64,000 bases of DNA. It comes from Microlunatus flavus. GTDB lineage: Bacteria; Actinomycetota; Actinomycetes; Propionibacteriales; Propionibacteriaceae. Shown here in pieces: positions 57,700-64,000 of this stretch. The notes beneath the pieces were generated by a model. That model made no database searches and was not told where the DNA came from. It saw only the letters and a list, made by a program, of their open reading frames with translations. The stretch spans positions 806,001 through 870,000 of the forward strand of contig NZ_FOFA01000001.1 of the NCBI RefSeq assembly GCF_900110855.1, read 5' to 3'. The translations under genes were made by a program, and so were the position numbers. The number at the start of each line of letters is the position of its first letter. Position 1 is the first letter of the stretch.

Positions 57700-57810
57700 T
57701 CAGCCAACCCCTTGCTCGAGGTCGAGGACGTTGGGGACGACGGCGACGAGGGCGATGACGAGGACACCGACGACCGCCGCGATCGCCGTGCCCAGCTGTG
57801 CGATGTCCAT
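57700..57810 (-). CDS. Possible 36-residue membrane peptide
   Basis: ATG at 57810, TGA at 57700-57702: MDIAQLGTAIAAVVGVLVIALVAVVPNVLDLEQGVG, a single strongly hydrophobic helix with acidic ends. The ribosome site is poor (GAGG one base before the ATG). The rest of 57543-57898 shows nothing else. The hydrophobic run with its clear ends makes it credible. Confidence 0.4.
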   Translation of the reverse strand: MDIAQLGTAIAAVVGVLVIALVAVVPNVLDLEQGVG

Positions 57811-57898
57811 GCCTCAAGAGTGCGTCGCTGCGGCGTGGATCACATCAGCCCGCGGTGTGGACGTCCTGTGAGCCCGTGGTCGGGGCCGGACCCGGGCC

Positions 57899-58816
57899 TC
57901 AGACCGGGGTCGGAGCCCGCAGCCGGCCGACGGCGTCGGCGACGGCGCTGATCTCGTCCGGTCCGACGCGGCAGCAGCCGCCGACCAGGCGGGCCCCGGC
58001 CTCGATCCAGCCGGGAACGAGCCCGGCGACGGCGGTGCGGTCACCGGTCCAGCGGCGGGCGTCGGCGTCCCAGCGCTCGCCGGCGTTGGGGTAGACGACG
58101 ACCGGCTTGCCGCTGGTCGCGTGGGCCAGGGCCACGAGCGCCGGGGTGTCGGCCGGGTCGAGGCAGTTCACGCCGACGGCGATCACCTCGTCGACCTCGG
58201 CGGCCATGGCGAACGCCTCCGCGACGGGTTCGCCGGCGCGGGTCCGGTCGCCGTCGCAGGTCATCGAGAGCCAGCAGGGCGTCGGGAGCCCGCGGACCTC
58301 GGCCAGCAGGGCCTCGGCCTCGGCGAGGCAGGGCACGGTCTCGAGCGCCAGCACGTCGGGCCCGACGTCGGCGAGCACCTGGATGCCGAACTTGTGCCAG
58401 CGCCGCAGCTGCGTGACGCTCAGCCCGTAGTCGCCGCGGTACTCCGAGCCGTCGCCGAGCGCCGCGCCGTACGGGCCGACGCTCGCGGCCACCCAGGCGT
58501 CGCCGTCGACCTCGTGCGCGGCCTGCCGTGCGACCCGGACGCTGCGCCGCAGCAGCCGGCTGATGTGGAGGCTGTCCTGCCCGACGCTGGCGAACCCGCG
58601 CGAGGACACCTGGTACGACGCGGTGGTGGCGACCTGCGCGCCGGCGGCGAAGAAGGCGCGGTGCGCGGCGAGGACGGCGTCCGGGTCGTCGGCCAGCACC
58701 TGCGCGGACCAGACCGAGGAGGAGAGGTCGCGCCCCTGCGCCTCCAGCTGGGTCGCCAGGCCGCCGTCGAGGACCACGGGACCCTCGGTCACCGCCTCCG
58801 TGATCGTCCGTGCCAC
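57899..58816 (-). CDS. mmuM: Homocysteine S-methyltransferase
   Basis: 305 residues. Start of the barrel VVLDGGLATQLEAQGRDLSSSVWSAQVL; zinc ligands Cys in VGVNCLDP and the Cys pair in LVGGCCRVGPDEI. It transfers methyl from S-methylmethionine (or SAM) to homocysteine to make methionine. No permease (MmuP) gene adjoins it. Single gene. Confidence 0.92.
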   Translation of the reverse strand: MARTITEAVTEGPVVLDGGLATQLEAQGRDLSSSVWSAQVLADDPDAVLAAHRAFFAAGAQVATTASYQVSSRGFASVGQDSLHISRLLRRSVRVARQAAHEVDGDAWVAASVGPYGAALGDGSEYRGDYGLSVTQLRRWHKFGIQVLADVGPDVLALETVPCLAEAEALLAEVRGLPTPCWLSMTCDGDRTRAGEPVAEAFAMAAEVDEVIAVGVNCLDPADTPALVALAHATSGKPVVVYPNAGERWDADARRWTGDRTAVAGLVPGWIEAGARLVGGCCRVGPDEISAVADAVGRLRAPTPV

Positions 58817-58968
58817 GCCGACCAGCCTAGGGCGCCCCTCCCCTGAGACCGGCTCGCTCGATCGTCGCGGGAGGCGCGCTCCGCGCGCGGGCCCACGCGC
58901 ATCGAGTGGGGCGGATCCCAGGGGAACGACCGCATACCGTTGACCACCCGACGCACCTGGAGGCCCCC

Positions 58969-59400
58969 ATGACCCCGTACGTCCGTCCCGAGCGCCGCAT
59001 CAGCCGGCGCACGCTGCTCGGTTCCGCCGGCCTCGCCGCCGCGGCGGTCGGCGGCCTCTCCGCCTGCGGCGGCGGGGGTGACGGCGGCGCCGGCTCCTCC
59101 TCGGGCGGGTCGGCCGGCCCCGTCAGCGCCAAGACCAGCGACATCACCGTCGGCGGCGGCAAGGTCTTCGCCGAAGGCCAGGCGGTGATCACCCAGCCCG
59201 CGGCGGGCGAGTTCAAGGCCTTCTCGTCGATCTGCACCCACGCGGGCTGCCCGGTCGCCGACGTGACGAGCACGATCAACTGCAACTGCCACGGCAGCAA
59301 GTTCTCGATCACCGACGGCTCGGTCGTGAACGGCCCGGCCACGCAGCCGCTGCCCGCGCGGACCGTCTCGGTGTCGGGAGACACCGTCTCCGTGAGCTGA
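58969..59400 (+). CDS. Rieske [2Fe-2S] lipoprotein
   Basis: 143 residues from the ATG at 58969. Twin-Arg motif SRRTLLGSAGLAAAAVGGLSAC ending in a lipobox Cys, a Gly/Ser linker, then a Rieske domain with CTHAGC and CNCHGSKF ligands. Tat export of a folded iron-sulfur protein that is then lipidated fits the motif. It is too small for the bc1 complex QcrA; probably a stand-alone electron carrier. Confidence 0.9.
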   Translation: MTPYVRPERRISRRTLLGSAGLAAAAVGGLSACGGGGDGGAGSSSGGSAGPVSAKTSDITVGGGKVFAEGQAVITQPAAGEFKAFSSICTHAGCPVADVTSTINCNCHGSKFSITDGSVVNGPATQPLPARTVSVSGDTVSVS

Positions 59401-59407
59401 GGGGCCG

Positions 59408-59423
59408 CGGCTCCTCGGAGCCG
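59408..59423. terminator. Hairpin between convergent genes
   Basis: CGGCTCC-TC-GGAGCCG, extended by CTGAG/CTCAG flanks (about 59396-59429), between the Rieske gene and the small membrane protein. Confidence 0.6.
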
Positions 59424-59425
59424 GC

Positions 59426-59722
59426 TCAGAGCTCGCCCGGCAGCAGGATCATCAGGAGCACGGCCACGGCGGCGGCCGCGACGCCGACGCACGCCACTCC
59501 GAAGCCCCACCGCCGGCGCCGCCCGTTGAGCGCGACGACGGCTGTCACGACGGCGACGACGCCCGGCACCGCGACGCGCTGGCCCTTGGCCGACCGCACC
59601 GCCCCGTCCGTCGTGCCCGCGAGGTTGAAGCCGAGCACCAGGGCGAGCAGCAGGACGATCGTGCCCGTGCAGAAGGCCAGCAGACCCAGGGCGAGGGTCG
59701 ACTGCTCGCGTGGCACCGGCAT
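59426..59722 (-). CDS. Small three-helix membrane protein
   Basis: 98 residues from the ATG at 59722 (AGGAG upstream). Helices at about 11-32, 50-65 and 73-94 with short basic loops (GRRRRWG). DUF4190-like in pattern, but not certain. It follows the tRNA-Leu gene and its terminator on the same strand. Confidence 0.65.
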   Translation of the reverse strand: MPVPREQSTLALGLLAFCTGTIVLLLALVLGFNLAGTTDGAVRSAKGQRVAVPGVVAVVTAVVALNGRRRRWGFGVACVGVAAAAVAVLLMILLPGEL

Positions 59723-59819
59723 CGGGGGCTCCTCGCTCGACGTCGTCAGACCGTACCGGCGGCCGAGGTCGCTCGGGGTCCACGCGGGCAGCCGGGCGAT
59801 CAGGTTCCCGGAGAAGCGA

Positions 59820-59849
59820 CGAGGACCGGTCCTGAAGGACCGGTCCTCG
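59820..59849 (-). terminator. tRNA-Leu terminator
   Basis: 13-bp perfect stem, CGAGGACCGGTCC (59820-59832) with its complement (59837-59849) and a TGAA loop, seven bases after the tRNA 3' end. Confidence 0.8.
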
Positions 59850-59855
59850 TGGTCG

Positions 59856-59938
59856 TGCGCGAGGGGGGACTTGAACCCCCACGCCCTTGCGGGCACTGGC
59901 ACCTGAAGCCAGCGCGTCTGCCATTCCGCCACTCGCGC
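59856..59938 (-). tRNA. tRNA-Leu (anticodon CAG)
   Basis: 83 bases. Acceptor GCGCGAG/CTCGCGC with discriminator A, D arm GGCGGAATGGCAGAC, anticodon stem CTGGC/GCCAG with loop TTCAGGT (anticodon CAG), a type II variable arm (GTGCCCGCAAGGGCGT) and T arm GGGGGTTCAAGTCCCCC. CCA is not encoded. CTG is the dominant leucine codon in this window, so this is a major tRNA. Confidence 0.96.
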
Positions 59939-60153
59939 AAGGTCCAGGGCGAGGGTTGCTCACCTGCCGGACCAGCCGAAGAAGGCTAGCACGGCGCGGG
60001 CGGGCTCCCCGACCGGAAACCAGCCGGTGAGCGCACCGACGGGCGGGGCCGACGCCCTCGTCGTTGCGCGGTGCGGACAGCAGCACACCGTAGGGTGGCC
60101 GCCAGGACAGCGACCCGGCCAGCGTCCGGGACGACCACGCGGGAGGGAGGGAC

Positions 60154-60936
60154 ATGGGGATCTTCCAGCGCTTCGAGAAGCGCGTCGAGGGCGCCGTGAA
60201 CGGCGTGTTCGCCCGCGCGTTCAAGGGCGACGTGCAGCCGGTCGAGATCGCGGCGCGGCTGCAGCGCGAGCTCGACGCCGAGGCCAAGCTCATGTCCCGC
60301 GACAAGAAGCTCGTGCCCAACGACTTCACCGTCGAGCTCTCGCCCCACGACCACGACAAGCTCGCCCCGTACGCGTCCACGCTCACCCGTGAGCTGGCCG
60401 ACGAGCTGCGGAGCCACGCGGGCGACCGCGGCTACGTGTTCAGCGGCCCCATCCGGATCGACCTCGCCCTGGACGAGCGGCTGCCGACCGGTCGCTTCAC
60501 CGTCTCCTCCGAGGCGGTCGCCGGCGTCGACGTGCCCGACGCTCCTCCCGCCGGCCGGCCGACGCGGGCGCCGCGCGAGCAGCCGGTCGCCCCGCACGAG
60601 CAGCCGGTGGCGACGCGCGAGCCCGAGGCGCCGAGCCGCGGCGCCGACCTGGTGCTGGAGGTCAACGGCACGCGCCACCCCCTCCAGCCGCCTGGCCTGG
60701 TCATCGGCCGCGGGACCGAGGCGGACCTCCGCATCAACGACCCCGGCATCTCCCGGCGTCACGCCGAGATCCGTGTCGGGCAGGACGGTCCGGGCAGCCT
60801 CGACATCGTCGACCTGGGCTCGACCAACGGCATCACGGTGGACGGGCACAAGGTGCGGCAGGCCACCCTCACCGAGGGTTCGCGGATCGAGATCGGCTCC
60901 ACGCGGATGCTCGTCCACGACCCCTCCGCCCGCTGA
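60154..60936 (+). CDS. fhaA: FHA-domain protein FhaA (DUF3662)
   Basis: 260 residues, ATG at 60154 behind GGGAGGGAGG. N-terminal DUF3662 domain (MGIFQRFEKRVEGAVNGVFARAFKGDVQPVEIAARLQREL ...), a Pro/Arg linker (about 125-165), and a C-terminal FHA domain (LVIGRGTEADLRINDPGISRRHAEIRV ... LGSTNGITVDG) with the phosphothreonine-binding Arg, Ser and Asn. Scaffold for Ser/Thr-kinase signals in cell-wall synthesis. Starts the fhaA-fhaB-pstP-rodA operon. Confidence 0.95.
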   Translation: MGIFQRFEKRVEGAVNGVFARAFKGDVQPVEIAARLQRELDAEAKLMSRDKKLVPNDFTVELSPHDHDKLAPYASTLTRELADELRSHAGDRGYVFSGPIRIDLALDERLPTGRFTVSSEAVAGVDVPDAPPAGRPTRAPREQPVAPHEQPVATREPEAPSRGADLVLEVNGTRHPLQPPGLVIGRGTEADLRINDPGISRRHAEIRVGQDGPGSLDIVDLGSTNGITVDGHKVRQATLTEGSRIEIGSTRMLVHDPSAR

Positions 60937-60939
60937 CTG

Positions 60940-61413
60940 ATGTCGGAGATCGCGGTCACCGTCGTCAAGGTGCTGTTCCTGGCGCTGCTGTGGCTCTTCA
61001 TCCTGTCCGCCGTGTCGGTCGTGCGCAGCGACCTCTTCGGCCGGACCGTGACGACCGACGATGGCCCGCCGGCCATCGAGGCGCCCCGGCCGCCGTCGCG
61101 CAAGGTGCGCCGGCAGCGGGGTGCGCCGCGCGCGCTGACGATCACCCAGGGTCCGCAGAGCGGGGAGTCGGGCGAGTTCGTCGACCACGTGATCCTGGTC
61201 GGGCGCGGGTCGGACTGCCAGCTCGTCCTGGACGACGACTACGTCTCCACACGGCACGCCCGCGTCGTCGACGGCCCGGACGGCGTCTACGTGGAGGACA
61301 TGGGCTCGACGAACGGGACCTACGTCAACAACCAGCGCATCACGAGCCCGACCGCCGTCGGGTTCGCCGACGTGGTCCGGATCGGGCGGACGATCCTCCG
61401 GCTGGTGCCGTAG
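60940..61413 (+). CDS. fhaB: FHA-domain protein FhaB
   Basis: 157 residues, ATG at 60940, three bases after fhaA. N-terminal transmembrane helix (VLFLALLWLFILSAVSVV), basic linker, then an FHA domain (VGRGSDCQLVLDDDYVSTRHARVV ... MGSTNGTYVNNQRI). Binds phosphorylated partners at the septum; matches mycobacterial FhaB/FipA. Confidence 0.95.
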   Translation: MSEIAVTVVKVLFLALLWLFILSAVSVVRSDLFGRTVTTDDGPPAIEAPRPPSRKVRRQRGAPRALTITQGPQSGESGEFVDHVILVGRGSDCQLVLDDDYVSTRHARVVDGPDGVYVEDMGSTNGTYVNNQRITSPTAVGFADVVRIGRTILRLVP

Positions 61414-61474
61414 TGCCGGCCCCGAGAGGTCCGTCCCCGCTCCACCCCGTCCGCGTCCGCGGAGGTGGGCGCTG

Positions 61475-62995
61475 ATGGCGCTCGTGCTGCGGGTGGTGAG
61501 CCACTCCGAGATCGGGCTGGTCCGCAAGAACAACCAGGACTCGGGCTTCGCGAGCCCGCACCTGCTCGTCGTGGCCGACGGCATGGGCGGTGCGGCCGCG
61601 GGCGACCTGGCCTCCGCCGTCGCCGTCGACACCCTGATGCGGGTCGACGCCACGACGCAGGGCGCGGCGATGCTCGAGGTGATGTCGAACGCCGTCGAGG
61701 ACGCGAACGACCGGATCGCCGACCTCGTCGCCGACGACGTCTCGCTCGACGGCATGGGCACCACGGTGACCGCGGCGATGTTCGACGGCCGCGAGCTCGG
61801 CCTCGTCCACATCGGCGACAGCCGGGCGTACCTGCTGCGCGAGGGTTCGCTGCGCCGCCTGACCCACGACCACAGCTGGGTGCAGTCCCTGGTCGACGAG
61901 GGCCGCATCAGCCAGGCCGAGGCCGCGGTCCACCCGCACCGGTCCCCGCTGCTGCGCGTCCTCAACGGCCAGCCCGGCGCCGACGCGGAGCTCTCGATCC
62001 TCGACCTCGTCGCCGGGGACCGGCTGATGTTCTGCAGCGACGGGCTGTGCGGGCTGGTCGACGACCCCGAGATCGCCGAGCTGCTCGCCCTGCCCGACCG
62101 GGACGAGGCGCTCACCGCGCTGGTCGACGCGGCCCGCGCCGAGGGCGGCGTCGACAACATCACCGTCCTCGTGGCCGACGTCGTGGAGACCGCGACCGGT
62201 CTCGTGGGCGCGCCGGCCGACCTGGCCGACACCCCGGCCCACGCCGACGCGTCGACGGTCCTGGGCGCGGCAGCCGAACGTCCCGTGCCCCCGGCCCGCG
62301 ACGCCGGGGCGCCCGACGACACGGCGGTCACCCGGACCGGCGCCGCCGCAGGCGTGCCCGCGGGCGCCCCTGACGACGCTGCTGAGGAGGCCGACGACGC
62401 CGACCCGGCCGCTGCCACCGACCTCACCCGAGCCGCCGCGCCGGCGCCCGCCTCCTCGGCCGCCGCGGACGGGGCCCCTCGACCCGGCCCGGTCGACGAG
62501 GCGCGCTACGACCCGGTGCCGCCCGCCGGACGGCGCTGGGTGCGCCCGGTCGTCGCGGCGGTGCTCGTGCTGGCCGTCGTGGCCGCCGGGCTCGGGGCGG
62601 CGTACGCGTGGACCCGCAGCCAGTACTACGTCGGGGCCTCCGGCTCCCAGGTCGCGATCTACCGCGGGGTCTCCGAGGGCCTGCCCGGCCTCCCGCTCTC
62701 GGAGCTCTTCGAGGTGCAGGACCTCGAGGTGTCGAGCCTGCCCGTCTACTACCAGGAGCGCGTCCGCAGCGCGATCGACGTCCCCAGCCTCGCCGCCGCC
62801 CGCGAGACGGTGACCGAGCTGCGCGACGCGGCCACCCGTTGCGGCCCGACGGGCTCGCCCTCGCCCTCGCCCTCCCCGACCGCGTCGTCCCCGCGGGCCT
62901 CGTCGAGCGCGGGCGGACGCCCCAGCCCGAGCCGCGGGGCCGTCTCGACCGCGCCCGGGGCGAGCGCGAGCAGCTCCGCCGGGCCCACCTGCTGA
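61475..62995 (+). CDS. pstP: PP2C-type Ser/Thr protein phosphatase PstP
   Basis: 506 residues. PP2C domain 1-240 with metal-binding motifs SHSEIGLVRKNNQDSG, VVADGMGGAAAGDLAS, IGDSRAYLLREGSL, MFCSDGLCGLV and GGVDNITVLV. An acidic/Ala/Pro-rich linker, one membrane helix (about 358-380), and an outer domain (QYYVGASGSQVAIYRGVSEGLPGLPLSELFE), with a Ser/Pro-rich tail. It reverses the action of PknA/PknB. Confidence 0.95.
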   Translation: MALVLRVVSHSEIGLVRKNNQDSGFASPHLLVVADGMGGAAAGDLASAVAVDTLMRVDATTQGAAMLEVMSNAVEDANDRIADLVADDVSLDGMGTTVTAAMFDGRELGLVHIGDSRAYLLREGSLRRLTHDHSWVQSLVDEGRISQAEAAVHPHRSPLLRVLNGQPGADAELSILDLVAGDRLMFCSDGLCGLVDDPEIAELLALPDRDEALTALVDAARAEGGVDNITVLVADVVETATGLVGAPADLADTPAHADASTVLGAAAERPVPPARDAGAPDDTAVTRTGAAAGVPAGAPDDAAEEADDADPAAATDLTRAAAPAPASSAAADGAPRPGPVDEARYDPVPPAGRRWVRPVVAAVLVLAVVAAGLGAAYAWTRSQYYVGASGSQVAIYRGVSEGLPGLPLSELFEVQDLEVSSLPVYYQERVRSAIDVPSLAAARETVTELRDAATRCGPTGSPSPSPSPTASSPRASSSAGGRPSPSRGAVSTAPGASASSSAGPTC

Positions 62996-64000
62996 TGTCG
63001 TCCGCACCCGGTCCCGAGGGACCTCCGACGGTCCTGCCCCGCAAGCGGCGCGGCATCGAGCTCGTCATGCTCGCCTTCGCGCTGCTGCTCGGCCTCGGCG
63101 CGTACGCGCAGGTCGACGTCAACGTCACCGGCGCCCTCGGTCCCCGCTTCGTCCCCGTCGCCGTCGGCTGCACGGTCGGCGTGCTCCTGACCCACCTCGC
63201 CGTGCGCTGGCGCCTGCCCTACGCCGACCCGCTGCTGCTGCCCTGCGTGGTCGTGCTCAACGGCCTCGGCCTGGCGATGATCCACCGCATCGACCTGATC
63301 AGCGAGCCGGTCGCGCACGGCGCCCGCCAGCAGCTGATCTGGACCACGCTCGGGGTCGTCGTCTTCCTCGCGGTCGCCGTGGGGCTGCGGGACCACCGCC
63401 CGCTGCAGCGCTACCCGTACACGATCGGCCTCGTCGGCGTCGTGCTGCTGCTCCTGCCGCTCGTCCCGGGCATCGGCACCGCCAAGTTCGGGGCGCAGAT
63501 CTGGATCCAGGTCGGTCCCTACAGCTTCCAGCCCGCCGAGGCCGCGAAGGTGCTGCTGGCGGTCGCCTTCGCCTCCTACCTCGTCGAGAAGCGCGACGTC
63601 CTCGCGCTCGCCGGCTACCGCGTGCTCGGGCTCGACCTGCCGCGTGCCCGCGACCTGGGGCCGATCCTGCTGGTCTGGCTGCTCAGCCTGGCGATCCTCG
63701 TCCTGCAGCGCGACCTCGGGACCTCGCTGCTGTTCTTCGGGCTGTTCGTGATGATGCTCTACGTCGCGACCGAGCGGGCCGGCTGGGCGGTGCTGGGGCT
63801 GCTGCTGTTCGCGGCGGGGGCGTGGTTCGGCTACCTGAACTTCGGCCACGTGCGCGTGCGGGTGGGCGCCTGGCTGCACCCGTTCAGCGACTTCGACGCC
63901 TACTACCAGGTGATCAGCGCGCAGTTCGGCTACGCGTACGGCGGCCTGCTCGGCACCGGCCTCGGCCTCGGACGGCCGGGTCTGACGCCGCTCGCCCGCA
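62995..64000 (+). CDS. rodA: SEDS-family peptidoglycan glycosyltransferase RodA/FtsW (3' truncated)
   Basis: At least 335 residues visible from the ATG at 62995, which overlaps the pstP stop by one base. Multiple helices and SEDS motifs: MIHRIDLI, KFGAQIWIQVGPYSFQPAEAAKVLLAVAFASYL, LQRDLGTSLLFFG, and the end of the window within YGYAYGGLLGTGLGLG-like sequence. Position after pstP matches rodA of the rodA-pbpA-pknA-pknB cluster. The gene continues past the window. Confidence 0.95.
   Translation, partial: MSSAPGPEGPPTVLPRKRRGIELVMLAFALLLGLGAYAQVDVNVTGALGPRFVPVAVGCTVGVLLTHLAVRWRLPYADPLLLPCVVVLNGLGLAMIHRIDLISEPVAHGARQQLIWTTLGVVVFLAVAVGLRDHRPLQRYPYTIGLVGVVLLLLPLVPGIGTAKFGAQIWIQVGPYSFQPAEAAKVLLAVAFASYLVEKRDVLALAGYRVLGLDLPRARDLGPILLVWLLSLAILVLQRDLGTSLLFFGLFVMMLYVATERAGWAVLGLLLFAAGAWFGYLNFGHVRVRVGAWLHPFSDFDAYYQVISAQFGYAYGGLLGTGLGLGRPGLTPLAR

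Noticed and set aside
57543-57898. Additional small genes on the plus strand after the sigma-like gene
   Set aside because: Only Arg/Gly-rich frames without ribosome sites or hydrophobic pattern; just the 36-residue minus-strand peptide was kept.
1-64000. Insertion sequences, prophage genes or integrative-element ends
   Set aside because: No transposase, integrase, phage structural gene or tRNA-flanking direct repeat was found; tRNA-Leu at 59856 has an ordinary terminator and no attachment-site duplication that I can see.

Overview
The window is a 64 kb piece of a high-GC Actinomycetota chromosome. Gene density, ATGA/GTGA overlaps, frequent GTG starts, CrgA, FhaA/FhaB/PstP/RodA, actinobacterial TadZ-type pilus genes and a DtxR/IdeR-like iron box all point that way. 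A Propionibacteriales relative (Nocardioides/Microlunatus-like) is my best guess, but that is inference. I see no insertion sequence, prophage or CRISPR array. Many very long open frames on the opposite strand are composition artefacts and are not annotated.

Layout. 1-4.1 kb: end of a TetR-type regulator and a heterodimeric ABC exporter pair. 4.1-17.2 kb: mixed housekeeping and accessory genes, namely two DUF559 endonuclease-fold proteins, a membrane-anchored molybdopterin oxidoreductase, exonuclease III, an LLM flavin oxidoreductase, a lipoprotein/OmpA pair, a DUF429 protein, methionine aminopeptidase, an L,D-transpeptidase, and an SDR divergent from an ECF41/SigJ-like sigma factor. 17.2-32.9 kb: a complete L-fucose utilisation regulon. 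It has an ABC importer (binding protein plus two permeases, no ATPase), two unrelated cytoplasmic fucosidase-type glycoside hydrolases, two unrelated mutarotases, an L-fucose dehydrogenase, L-fuconolactonase, L-fuconate dehydratase, a 2-keto-3-deoxyfuconate dehydrogenase-like SDR, an FAH-family diketo-acid hydrolase, two further aldo/keto reductases and a GntR/FadR repressor. Four copies of a shared operator-like motif lie in its promoter regions. The expected products are pyruvate and L-lactate.

32.9-39 kb: a lipoprotein esterase, replicative helicase DnaB and a CsoR-CopZ-CopA copper efflux operon with a CsoR-type operator. 39-48.6 kb: a compact nine-gene Tad/Flp pilus operon followed by a 1045-residue protein predicted to span the membrane four times, with two LysM domains outside and a BTAD-type transcription-activator module inside. 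Direct GGTGTTGTCC repeats lie upstream of both the pilin gene and this sensor-like gene. A third cluster precedes a DUF559 gene. 48.6-51.6 kb: paired inverted repeats, a DUF881 protein divergent from CrgA, and a MATE exporter.

51.6-55.4 kb: a 42-bp tandem repeat, an iron box and the EfeUOB iron-uptake operon. 55.4-60 kb: an SGNH hydrolase, a sigma-factor-like protein fused to a membrane anchor and outer domain, homocysteine methyltransferase, a Rieske lipoprotein and tRNA-Leu(CAG). 60.1-64 kb: fhaA-fhaB-pstP-rodA, the start of the conserved cell-wall/cell-division phosphosignalling cluster, cut by the window end.

The most interesting items are the LysM-transmembrane-BTAD protein with its shared repeat motif in front of the pilus genes, and the operator-linked fucose regulon.
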